Shown here: piece after piece, positions 36,977 through 48,378 of the stretch
Layout: every line of letters begins with the position of its first letter
How positions within the stretch are numbered: position 1 is the first letter of the stretch
Assembly: GCA_905250885.1 (NCBI GenBank)
Contig: CAJNOQ010000127.1
Coordinates: 1-64,000, forward strand
Direction of reading: 5' to 3'
Length of the DNA: 64,000 bases
Source of the DNA: Didymodactylos carnosus
Taxonomy: Eukaryota > Rotifera > Eurotatoria > Philodinida > Philodinidae
Program-made: the position numbers and the translations under genes
The notes under the pieces: model-generated
Database searches by the model: none
What the model was told of the DNA's origin: nothing
The model's input: the letters and a program-made list of their open reading frames with translations, nothing else

Positions 36977-37106
36977 GCATGTAAACTAACGTTAAATTTG
37001 ATTCTATTTACTCAAATTAGCTTTTAATTTATAACTTTATATCAAGTTTCAACGAGATCAAAAGTTAGTGATGGACGACAAAAAAGAGCTAACCCTCTTC
37101 TAGCAA

Positions 37107-37133
37107 CTTTCAGTCCTACGCTAGGACTGAAAG
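37107..37133. repeat. Compact perfect hairpin
   Basis: CTTTCAGTCCTA, a short CGC loop and TAGGACTGAAAG: a 12-bp perfect stem. It lies in non-coding DNA; terminator or processing roles are not implied in a eukaryote. Confidence 0.7.
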
Positions 37134-38510
37134 CAAGCTCCTCTACAAAAACATTTCTAGTACAGCGCGGCACTGGTAAAAATCAGTGCTACATTTCACA
37201 TCCCGATCCGGTCATAAAATTTAGTTTGCAATTACTATTAGTTTTTACCAGAAAAAAAGTTGTTTTTAGGAAAACACATTGAATTACCCAAAAAACAGAT
37301 TGTGATGCAGTTTTTGACACTCTTTTTGATGACGAAGTCTAAACTTTTCGAAAACGTTGAGTTTTTTCCACGAACGGACTTTACTGGAAAAAATAGTATT
37401 TTGTATCCCGATTGGGCTATATGATTTTTGGTGATATCCCAATCGGGATATAAGTCGTGCTTCTCTACTGACAGGGGTGCCGATAAAGTAAGAATTTATG
37501 ATACATCGACACTTTTTCGGCACCAGTGCGCACCTCGGCCAATGAAAAAGTATCAATCTGCACGGGTACGCATCATTGCAAAACTTGAAAATCTTTCTGG
37601 AATAAGTGCCAGTAAAAATATTTTTGTGAGGTCGCGCTTCGCTTCGTTCGGCACTTCCAATACAAAATTGATGACCTTCGCTCAACAAACTATAAAAATA
37701 ACTCTGGTCAACGCTATAAACTTTTCCGAAAATACCATAAAGCAACGATTATTTTCTTTTTGCTAAAATAAACATTTATTTGACGATACTACGCTATTCC
37801 TTCTGAATATACTACACCAACTTTCTACAAAGTATGAGCCGTGAAAATCTCAGTTAGTAGCTTTAACTTTTTACTACTATATGAGATTATTTTATCAACT
37901 TTAATGATCAATGGTTTTGAAAATATATTTTTTCAGTGATATCTAGTTGTTATTATTATTGTACATAGAGATGGTGATGTTTTTGTTATTTTGTTGTTAA
38001 AATATAATCGAATGATCTCGGAAAATGCATTGAGAAAATTTTAAGATTTTAAATTAATGTTTTGTAAAGAAAAAGATTTCTCTTTTAGTCCATTCTGCAA
38101 AATTAATAAAATTGAAAATATGTTCTATTTAGAAAACAGTTTTTATTTTCAAACCAATTTTCTTTCGAGTTTTGAATTTTGTTCGCGTTTTTGTCGTGTT
38201 CTTGGGATAAATATAAGTTCTTTAAAACTAATACGACAAAAAACAACAAGACTTATAAACATAACCGATAGAGACGAAAAATGAACAATAATTTTTTTTC
38301 GAAACAAGCATTTATTAAGAGCATTTGCTTGTACACAACAGATTAGTTTCTTAAAACTAGAATAATTCAAATCATCGAGTAAAAAAGTAGGATAAATAAC
38401 ACAATGGAAGAGATTGACATACTGTTTTAAGAACGAATGATGGGAAAGAAATGAAGGCACTATTTCAATTTAATCTAATGTTAATTAATAACATGGAAGA
38501 AAGAGAGTGA

Positions 38511-41500
38511 TCACCACATAACAGATACATTGATGTAAGTCACTTCTGAATCAGGCGTAAAATTGACACGTAAATTATCGTTACTTAATTCATTGATATT
38601 GATTGGTTTTATTTGTCCTTTCTCGTCTCTAATTGTTATTTTGTATGGTTCATTATCTGACAATGCAGTATTCTCGGCGGATGTTGTATCATCATTCGAA
38701 CTATAGCCACTTTCACAATCTTTACCGAGAATAGATATTGATTTTAAATGTTGTTCTGTTTTTCGTTTGCGCGTTATAGCTTTTAAATTCAAACAGAAAT
38801 GGGTTTCTGAATGTAAACTTAATATTTTTTCTGTAAATGCTGGTCCAGATAGTTCGATTTGTTTTGATAACGGTCTAATTCTGAACGGATTTCCCTCCGG
38901 AATGATAATATGACCATAATCAATACTGATCGTATATTTACATAATTTTGACGGCATATACGAACAAATGTATGTTAAATCATTTTGTTTTTGAAGTTTG
39001 ATGGGAACAATGGTGTAATCTTGATCATATATTTCCACATTCAATTCCCAATTGACATGTTGTCTATCAAGATTAATTTTAAATTCAACTTCTTTGCCAA
39101 CGATCACAACATCATCATTCGGTGTAAAACCGGGACCACTAACAGATATTTTTGGTGGATGATCAGAAGACATGGGGATCGCGAGTGTGGTTATTTTCGA
39201 AATAATCGGTGATATTTCAAGATCTTCATTACAAAATAATATATGTAGAGGTAAATCGCCGGTAATGTCAGGCCAATAACAAACTTCAGCAAATTGATTT
39301 TCGTAGTTAACGACAGACGTGACACGCGAATTATTTATTAAAAATTCTAAATAACCTTCGGTATAACCGCTGAAATCAACATAGAAGACGGCTGGATAGG
39401 TTTGATAACCACATCGTAATCCCGGGCCATATGCAAAAAATTTTTGATTATTATTATTTTTCATACTAATAGGTGATTTATAATCGAGTGGAGCATCTAA
39501 CTGGCAAGAAGACGAGGATGAAATTGTTGTTTGAGGTTCTATCACTAAAAGTTTTATCGGACTGATTGACAGAGGTTTACCAGCTTGAAAAATAATAATA
39601 TTATAGAGACCTAGAAATTGTATAACAATTAGACAAAAGGATGAACGTATCGTACCGTATGACATACCTGCTTGTGAAACTGAGTAATCACAGCGAAATT
39701 TCTGATTTCCAAGCGGTTCGATAGAGGCGTGTGCGTAAGACGATGGTTTACTCGAGAGTGAATCGACAATAATGACTTCTATTAAACTACCTTTCAAATC
39801 TGATTTACTACAATCAACTTCAAACCATTGTGGATGACTCACTTGTATAGACGTGTTTTCAATTCCTGAGAAAAAATTAAAAATAAAAGCCGAACTATTA
39901 TATGATATAGAAAGGTTGGTTGATAGAGCAGAAAATTCTTCATCTTTCTCTATCAAATTTATGATATTAAGTTCAGAATTTGAAGAAAAAAATACTAGAG
40001 ATACTGAAATTTTTAAATTTTTTTTTGTTTTAAATTTGTATGGTGAGTGAAAATAATTTTTGTCTAGCTCTTTGATATTAAATGTGAAATTAGTGGAAAT
40101 GAAAGAGAAAAGTTAGTCTTTAAAAGAATGAATGGCTCAAAATAAATAAAGACAGAAATATTAGATAAAATACTTTTAGGGTATATAAATCTTGTAAAAA
40201 TACTCCTGTGTCGGAGATTTGAGTTGAATATGAAGAAACGACAATGATCAAATATTTACCTGGTCCGTGTACTGCTGGTGTTATGATGACTTCTTGATGA
40301 TTCGATTTTTCGTTTTGTTGCTGTACTTTCATTTTTGTTGCTGATGATGATGATGATCGATGTCGAATCAATACAGTGTACGGTTGTTTTAATAATGGTC
40401 TAGTTTTATAAAATATTGATATTTTATATGTGCCTTCATGTTTTGGAATATATGTGCATGAATAGATATTTTTATTATTGTATGTGTTTATATAACTCAA
40501 CTCAACTGGAAGAGAATCATTTTCATGATTGTTGCTGATTTTAACAGCTAAATCAGGTTTTCTTATATAAGTATTTGTTTCAAAACAAAACATTGTGAAT
40601 TGATTTAGTTGATTTTTTAATGCTTGAATCCCATTTCCGTAACATTTAACTATCTCATGTTCATTGTCTGTTTCATCTGTTAATGATATCATTCTCGAAT
40701 GATTTATTCTTTTTTCATAATTATTAAATAAATTTTCATTCGATAATAATTCTTCAGCTGTGTAAACTTGTTGAATATTAAGCCATTCTACGGCCAGACA
40801 CATTATTTCATTTAAAATATGGATTGAATCATGACAATGAATTCTATATAATCCGGGACATATGAGCTCAAATGATGCAAGTAATTGACGAATATTTGGT
40901 AAAATTAAATCATCATCAATATCGCTTAACATTATTTCTGCTAATTTCTGATAATTTCAAACGATAATCAATTCTTTTCTTTGATAGTGATGCTCGACTT
41001 AGTTTATTGGTTAAGTGGTAAGACTGTTGTTCTTACGTACCGAGACATTGTTGATCGTTACGAGATGTTCTTGAATATGAATTATATAATCTATTATTAT
41101 TTTGTCGATATTTTATATTGTTCAATGTTTTAGTATTCAAATGATCATAATTGTCTGATATTTTCGGTTGATTTCGAATAAAAATACATTTGTGTTTATC
41201 ATATGAAAAATTGACTTTTTCTGGTATTGAACGGTTTAAACAACGATAACGACAATTACACGATGTGAATGAAGACGAAGATGAATAAAAAATCACAATT
41301 ATTTGACGAGTAAGATATAAATGGATAAGAAGACGAACGTATATTTGATGAAAATTTTAATGATGTTGGTGGTGATTGAGATGTAGTCGGATAAATTTCT
41401 TTAGGAATACTTAATGATACGGATATTGGCTTTGATAATGTTGAATATGGCACGTTTCGAGCGAAGCGCGTTTGATAATCGTTTAATATCACACCCGTGA

Positions 41501-41631
41501 TACGAGAATGAATATGCTAAGAAAATGAAAGCAAAGATTTTTTATTATACTTATGGATAAACTACGTAGAAGAAATAAAATTGACATTGAACTAGTTTAT
41601 TGGATGATTGTACCTGATAGGATTCTATCAT
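38511..41631 (-). CDS. Filamin-like Ig-repeat protein with reduced actin-binding region
   Basis: Filamins crosslink actin through paired CH domains and dimerise through Ig-like repeats. Minus-strand exons: 41631-41614 (MIESYQ), 41516-41041, 40937-40260, 39865-39668, 39610-38511; about 822 aa if the frame is continuous. The only CH trace is FELICPGL plus CLAVEWLNIQQVYTAEELLS, which matches the C-terminal half of a filamin CH2 domain; no CH1 and no CH2 front half are seen. Then come about four filamin repeats (VKCYGNGIQ.. to YTVLI; VHGPG.. to SPIKLLV; YGPGLRCGYQTYPAVFYVDF; VSGPGFTPNDDVVIVGKEVEF to GNPFRIRP) and a partial fifth. Exon 2 needs one base fewer in an A6 run (41287-41292) to stay in one frame: assembly error, polymorphism, real lesion or an unseen intron. 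The 57-bp intron at 39611-39667 is a multiple of three and has no stop, so retention would keep the frame. Confidence 0.8.
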
Positions 41632-42734
41632 TTTAATATATCGCTACTCTACCATTGTTCGTTCAAATTTTAGCGAAAACTGGCTTCGCTTAGAATCACA
41701 CGCTATATGGATAGTTTCATGTTTTCCAGATGTAAGAACGTTCATAATCTTTTTAGAATTGAATTCTTTCCTCTTTTATTTTTCTTTCAGTTCATACTCT
41801 ATATTCTTGTCAATATGAGTTTTATCATATTTCGAGTTCCGAATAATCAATTCTCGAGCTCCATTTTCTTTCGTTTAAAAACAACTTTTCCTCATATTGT
41901 TTTATATCGTTTTGCTGTAATTCCGTTTCAGTATACTGTTTGTTTTCATTTTAATCCTTTTGTGATAATTTCATTACTCTCAGACGTCCTTCTATGGCTT
42001 CAGTTATATCTGTATGCTCACACTCAGCGATTAAACGGCCATTGATAATGATATCTATTTTGTTGTGTTCGCTGCATCTTTCGCGTTAAAAAACTTCAAA
42101 TAAAATTTTACTCTAATGAAGTCTGTGCAACAGTTTGATGTCGGTTTCTAACAACTAGTTACAAAAGTTTTTCAGAAGATACTCTGTTTCTGACAAGTAA
42201 CTCTCCTGAAAAAAGGCTTTTTTCGTAGGTTTTTTTGGCGTATTTTATGTGTTTGGAGAAAGAGGTCAAAATGAAAACACTTTCTCGCTCACACATCAAT
42301 AAAGAACTCAATTTTTCAACATCTTGTTCTCGAATTTTTCTTCACTTTATAATTCTTTCCTACTTTACGTGTACGTGTCATTCCGAAAAGTTATCCTGGA
42401 CAGATATGATTATATTAGAAAAATTATGAAAGTTAATCGAATCAAATTCGTCAATTAACAATAACAAGTAAAGATTGATGCGAAAAATTATTATGCTATG
42501 AACGTCTGACTTTGCTGGTTGGTTTATATAGTTTGATGGTAATAATATGGAACGAATAGTGCTACACTTATGGGTATCTTTGACAATTTTCTCATTGAAA
42601 ACTTTTTTGGATTAACGTAAGACTAGATACATTCAGATGCGTTTTTCTCAATTGCTTCTGTCTGTCAATAAAAGAGACCAATGAAAGAGAAATCAGATGC
42701 ACCTAACGCTCAGGCATAGGTCACTAGTTCATCG

Positions 42735-42859
42735 TGCACTCTAAAAAAAGTGCGATTTAGGATCAAATTAAGTCGCATTAATGTGCCTTATTCTGTGAAA
42801 ATAAGGCACATTAATGCGGCTTAATTTGATCCTAAATCGCATGTTTTTCTTAAAGTGCA
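42735..42859. mobile_element. 125-bp palindromic MITE
   Basis: The arms 42735-42792 and 42800-42859 are inverted copies with about five differences around a loop of only 7 bp. The ends are TGCACTCTAAAAAA and TTTTTCTTAAAGTGCA. It contains the exact block TTAGGATCAAATTAAG and its inverse. No target duplication is evident. Confidence 0.85.
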
Positions 42860-44557
42860 GATATGAGAAATAATGCGTGCATTCTATTTCCAGGAGCAAT
42901 CTCTTCTGTTGTTAAATGGATAAAAAATATATTAGGACTAAGAATACGAAGCTAATGAACTAGACTGAAATGAAATAATTAGCTAAAATTTCATTAAAAT
43001 GTGAAAAAGATGTTTTTCATCCTTTTACTTTGTTTTAAAAATTTCTATCTTTCATGATTTTTTATTAGGAATTTTAGTTTTCAGAAGTTTCTGCTCTGCG
43101 TTTTTCCGATGTATCTTTTTCCAACTATATATCCTCACGAGCTGAAAATATAAACCGGCTGCACTAACCTGCTCCATACGTGATATGTGTGAAAAAAAAT
43201 ACGAAGAGACTTATTAAATGTGTTACGTATGTTGTATAAATTATTTTATTCACCTATTTCTGCCTCAGGATAAGTAGACTATACATTTGTCATTGCATAT
43301 TATGAGCAGAATATATAATTTATCAAATGAACCTTTTCTTTTACAAAAATATTACTTTTTTTCTATATCTATATCGGTTGTGCACTTCTATCATGCTGAG
43401 CTAAACTTGTACTGCATTCTATTAGATATGTTTCGCATCATTTATTTGTCTGTCTATTATTTATTTCTATTAAAACTCTCATTCGAAAACAATAGTTATT
43501 TTAATTATACATGGAGATGCATTACAATATGTTCACGGTTAATTGCATTCTATTTTATTCATTATAAGTTTCTTTCTCCTAAACTAAACTTGATCTAACT
43601 TCTTAATGTTAATATACAATCTATGTACTTACGTCTTCTGACATAATCTTCGCTCTTTCTAAGTTAACATACTATTTTAAACTAAAGTTATTTACTGTTT
43701 TGTGGAAGATGATGGTTTTGTGAAGGTACCAATAAGGTTCACGAGTGAATGAAGTGCATTCCCAGAACAGAAAGAAATATGAAGTTATAATCTAAAATTT
43801 ATTTTTTTCCATTCAGTTAAGTTTCATACTGGTATAATATTTGATTAAAAAAATACACCATTAAACTGTATGATATATCGTGATGAACAGTAGGTATATA
43901 AGAAGTCTGAATTATGTGTCGATAAACAGTCTAGTTTTAAAAATTTAAGAAAGAATCAAATTTTGAAGTATGCTGACTTACAATAAGTATCCAATTATTT
44001 CTCTACTTACTCTTATTCAAAGTATATATATTTATGCTCGAATTGACTAAACGATATTTTGAATTGCAAATTGTACAAATATCTTTATTCTTTTTATTTT
44101 CTCTTCTTCTTCTCATATAAAGCAAAGAATTTTTCGATGGCATGTCATCTAATATAGCTTATTTTCACTTCATCTCTCATGCAAATTAAATCCTGATGAA
44201 CTTTGCACTTATTCATGATTTAAACAAAGTTAATCCTTTTCCTTTGAAGAATATATTACACAAAAAACACATCTGCTCACATATAAATAAAAACACTTGT
44301 CCGGAAAATGCTGTTTTTTCTTATACATTTCACAAAATAAGTTTTCTGAACAAACCTTACAGTGGAAGAGTAACTCGAATTTCTTCCATTAGAGCGTTAT
44401 AATTTACGTGATCCCTTAAATTAGTTATGAATCTTATTTATATTCTATATAGATTTTTTTGTTAGTAGGTCATTACGTATACCTATATAGTGGGTGGAAA
44501 AAGTGATCGACTACTTTTTTTTTTTGTTTTTCATTTCTCTCCTTAATCATAATGATT

Positions 44558-45102
44558 CACTAGTCGACGATCGGCCCGGTCTAAAAAGTTGTGCAATTTT
44601 GTCAGGACTGAATCAGATCTCATTAAAATGTGTGTTCTGATTCAAAGATTAAAGCTCATTCAACTTTGAATCTGGTGATGAAATCAGGACTGAAAAAGAC
44701 AGTTTCTTAATCAGATTTTTCAGCTCTGAATCAACTATTAGAAGAAAAAGCTGTCTATAAATAATAAACATTATTTCTAAACTCTGCACTTAAATATTTG
44801 TAATAGGCATTTGATCTAATTTTTGTACTATTCTAAATTTTTTTCAGTATTATCTTGAGTAGAAAGATATTACCGTTATTATCAAGCGCACTTTGTAAGT
44901 CCTTAGTATTATGTGGTTATTTGAGTCAGTCCTAAACTAACTGATAAAGATATTCAGCCGTGAATCAGTAAGAAGCAAAAGGGAAGACAAAAACTTTTTG
45001 TAAGAAATAATTTTTAGTTTTTTTTAGAGCTAATTCTGATTCTGATTTAGTCCTGATATGACATCATTCAGTTTTTCAAACGGAGTGGATCGTCGACTAG
45101 TG
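44558..45102. repeat. Nested inverted-end unit with CTGAATCAG-rich interior
   Basis: The ends are CACTAGTCGACGATC and its exact inverse GATCGTCGACTAGTG. Inward pairing continues more weakly (GTCAGGACTGAATCAGA against TCTGATTTAGTCCTGATATGAC). The interior is strikingly rich in CTGATT/GAATCAG words in both orientations, so multiple local hairpins can form. Confidence 0.7.
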
Positions 45103-45128
45103 CCAGAATAACTCTAAAAACAATCTTT

Positions 45129-45517
45129 ATAGTGGAAAGAGTTTCTTATCTGAAGATGTGTGCATGAGAACTCGTTTAAAGTTACTATAAACATGGTTTA
45201 CAAAATGAGGCGTCTCTTAACTCTTCACGATCTTTTTTCAGGAAACTGCATGTAGATTATGAAAGGCCGTAGATCGTGAAGTAGAGAAACATGAAAAGTA
45301 CGCCTTCAGAGCCTTTCATAATCTGCATGCAGTTTCCTGAAAAAAGGTCATGAAGAGTTAACAGACTCTTCACGCCTCATTTTGTCTGCTCTATGCGACC
45401 GAGTTATTTGGAAAAATTTGATTGAACTCTGGTACCTAGTTTTCCAGAAACCATGTTTATAGTAACTTTAAACAAGTTCTCATGCACGCATTTTCAGACA
45501 GAAAACTCTTTCCGCTA
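45129..45517. repeat. Double palindrome nested inside the 44488-45608 element
   Basis: The outer arms 45129-45199 and 45448-45517 and the inner arms 45201-45267 and 45311-45384 are inverted copies. The inner block TCAGGAAACTGCATG and its inverse are exact. The right side carries about 60 bp with no partner (45385-45447), so one half has gained or the other lost sequence. Confidence 0.8.
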
Positions 45518-45851
45518 TTTAAGAGTTTTTTCTAGATTTGATCTGGCTATTATAGTTATGAAGAAATACTAAAAATTAAAGTAGACGACCACTTTTTCCA
45601 CTCAATGTATGCACCAGTTACAGGTTTTTGCCAGTTAACTGTAGTTGTAAAACTGTAATACTATCGATAACTATAACTGCTGAAAACAGTAACTGCATAA
45701 CTGTCACAACTGCAATTGAGAAGTGTAAAACCGGTGAAAAACGTTTTTAGCATTTTGGTCTCGGTTTATAATATATTTGTATAAAATTCCGTGTTAATCC
45801 AGTTGTGACAGTTATGCAGTTACAGTTTTATAGTTAACGTCTAACTGAAGA

Positions 45852-46062
45852 TATGCACCAGTTATAGACCAGTTCTTTCTAACGGTTTTTGGGATATCCA
45901 AGAAATTTGTTATAACACGGTTATTAAGAGTCACTTTGACTTGCGAAACGTTTTATTTTGTAGAGAAATGTTTGATCTATCTACACTGAACAAAAAGCTA
46001 AAGAATAAAAGAGAGGAGTTTTGTCAACGAATTGCACATCAGTTATATAACTGGTGTATGCT
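45852..46062. mobile_element. Second copy of the ATGCACCRGTTAT repeat family
   Basis: Starts ATATGCACCAGTTATAG and ends ATAACTGGTGTATGC. It holds TTGTAGAGAAATGTTTGATC, which resembles the inner hairpin core of the element at 1615-1956. Just before it (about 45608-45850) is another stretch beginning TATGCACCAGTTAC that contains a strong hairpin (GTAACTGCATAACTGTCACA and inverse), probably a further, damaged copy. Confidence 0.55.
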
Positions 46063-47064
46063 TACGTCTATAGTAGGAGATAATTAGGCAATTAAGAATT
46101 CTATGAATAATTTTCTTCATTTAAAGTGAAATTAAATTTGTTGATTTATTATAAATGCTTACTTAAATTTCTCTGATTGATGAGCGTAGCCATATTTACT
46201 ATTAGAGATAATATTCAGTAATTTCTTCCAACACAGTCAATAACACAGAATTTGTTGTGGAAAAAATATTCTTTTCATAGAAGAATAAAAAGAAAAAAAA
46301 TATAGACAACAGAAATATTTTTTCCACATCATTTGAACCACTGAGGATACGAATAGATCGTCCATCTATCTTCTTCTAAAACAATTGTATTCTTTATTAT
46401 CAGAATAATATACTTGTCATTGTGTCCTTTGATGTCGAAATATAAATAATGTTGCGCATATTGTTACATTTCCAAGATAATATTACTCGTCATATATTTA
46501 CTATGCCTCTGGATGCATACTTTTTTCTGTACTATAGTAATAGAAACAACAACTAAATAAACGATATTCTCTAATAAAAAAGAAAAGACAACTTGTCCTA
46601 AGTTGTCAGATAATATATCTATGACAATGACTTGTTACTCATAAAACTGTTATTTGAGTCTTGATGGACATATATCTGAGAATGGATAACTGTTTGTTAA
46701 CGACTATCCAAGGAGGTAAAAATTAACAATAAAACTTGATATAAATCATTAGTACTTTATTGAAAAATCTGTATCTGCTGAGAAAGCGTAATTGACACAT
46801 TTATATTTGGATGTCATATAGTTTTTTTATTCAGTTGACATTTATTACAAAATAAAGAAAACTCATCCTTAAGATTTATTTCAAAAATTTTCTAAATAGA
46901 TTAATTGAAATAAATTCATCCACTACAAATACCCCTTCGCTTCTTGAAGGACTGATAATTGCACTGTTTGTCGTTCGATTTGTTCATTTCTATGATATGT
47001 TATATTAAAATAGGTTAAGACAAAACTTTTTTTGCCACTTTTTAAAATTGCCATTTATGTTTGG

Positions 47065-48378
47065 TAGTTCTCAGGAGTTCAAAGTGGAAAATACTTACCA
47101 ATGAACATGATGATCAGTCAAACATTTCTTTATACTCTGGTATAATAATCTTCTGAAAATATTTTCAGCCGTTTTTGAGACAGATCCCGAATATGGATAG
47201 TCCGTTCGAATGTCTCTTTTTTATCGCACTCAGAATAAGATGAGGTATTCCATTTAAATGCATGTATTTTAATCAACAAATCGTTGTTAATTAAGTTTCA
47301 GAGATATATAGGTCGAAATTACCTCATTTTGCAGCACGCAGGGATCTTTTTTCTACTCTATGATTTTGAGCTTATTTTTGTTTCAAGCTGATTATCACAC
47401 AATCAACGGTTCCTTTTTCAGTTTTTACGCACTGTGATGAAAATAGAAAGCCCGTGGCAATAAATGGAGTTTATAGATGCAAACATCTACCGTTTAGCAG
47501 AAGTAACTTTCCGATAAAATGAGCTCATAATTGTAAAGTACAGACAATACTACGACATATATTTAAAACAAAGCGCACTAGTTAGTTCATCAATTATTTT
47601 TTTGTATTTATTCAAAACACAAACACAATCTGAGCTTTCGACCTACACAGTGGGTCATTTAAAGATTAATGAGAAAGTGAAAAGAAGACGAATATATGCA
47701 AAATTCTTCTTTTCGTTCTAATTTGTCTTTTTCAAACATTGCAATGCGACAACAGCAGTGTTTTCTCCCCTTGCACTGAAATGTTTGAAAAAGACAAATT
47801 AGAACGAAAAGAAGAATTTTGCATATATTCGTCTCCTTTTCACTTTCTCATTAATCTTTGAAATGACCCACTGTGTAGGTCGAAAGCTCAGATTGTGTTT
47901 GTGCTTTGAATAAATACAAAAGAATGATTGATGAACTAGTACGCTTTGATAAGAATTGATTTGGTAACGCAATTGAATTAGAGAATAATTGAAAAATGAA
48001 ATATAAAACTGCTGTAAATATCATGATTAACTATGATTAGTTAATCATGATATTTACATTTCATTTTTCAATTAGTACGCTTTGTTTTAAGTTTATTCTT
48101 ATATATTTCGTCAAATGATGTGTGTATTATGAAATATATCTTTGAAACTTAATTAACGATGATTTGTTGATTAAAATTTCTTGCATTTAAATGGAATACC
48201 TCATCTTATGTGGAGTGCGATAAAAAGAGACATTCGAACGGACTATCCATATTCGGGATCTGTCTCAAAAACTGCTGAAAATATTTTCAGAAGATTATTA
48301 TACCAGAGTATAGAGAAATATTTGACGTATTACTATGTTCATTAACAAGTATTTTCCACTTTGAACTCCTGAGAACTA
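47065..48378. repeat. 1.3-kb double foldback element
   Basis: The outer arms (47065-47310 and 48134-48378) pair over about 245 bp with small gaps. The inner arms (about 47550-47740 and 47780-48110) pair over about 190 bp and are nearly exact for long runs, around a 38-bp loop (47741-47779). The right inner arm is interrupted by a separate insertion at 47949-48072. There is no ORF of interest. Transcription of this stretch would give a long double-stranded RNA. Confidence 0.9.
47949..48072. mobile_element. 124-bp hairpin insertion flanked by a 12-bp direct repeat
   Basis: TAGTACGCTTTG occurs at 47937-47948 and again at 48073-48084. The left arm of the host palindrome has the uninterrupted sequence once, which shows that this piece was inserted. 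Most of the insert is a hairpin: AATTGAAAAATGAAAT pairs with ATTTCATTTTTCAATT, and GTAAATATCATGATTAA with its inverse. The 12-bp duplication is longer than usual for hAT or Tc1 elements. Confidence 0.8.

Larger units (their letters stand above)
35671..38510. other. Spacer upstream of MEPCE and downstream of the filamin-like gene
   Basis: Probably holds the MEPCE promoter in its first kilobase; no conserved promoter element was recognisable. Contains a foldback (36572-36976), a compact hairpin (37107-37133), a 14-bp stem at about 37408-37447 (ATCCCGATTGGG and inverse) and another at 37477-37524 (GGTGCCGATAAAG and near-inverse). ORFs in 37284-37766 are shadows of this repeat-rich stretch. Confidence 0.5.
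44488..45608. mobile_element. Tc1/mariner-like non-autonomous element with TA flanks and nested palindromes
   Basis: The left end TAGTGGGTGGAAAAAGTG and the right end CACTTTTTCCACTCAATG are inverted copies with few mismatches, and pairing continues through GATCGACTACTTT / AAAGTAGACGACC. A TA dinucleotide lies outside both ends (44486-44487 and 45609-45610), as expected for Tc1/mariner insertion. No transposase ORF is present. Two further palindromic units lie inside (44558-45102 and 45129-45517), which together make up most of its 1.1 kb. Confidence 0.65.

Noticed and set aside
37284-37766. Overlapping long ORFs on both strands (153 and 112 codons)
   Set aside because: GC is locally higher and stops are fewer, which makes chance ORFs on both strands; contains small hairpins and no domain.
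43287-43598. 103-codon ORF
   Set aside because: AT-rich random ORF with Tyr/Phe/Leu bias and no partner exons.
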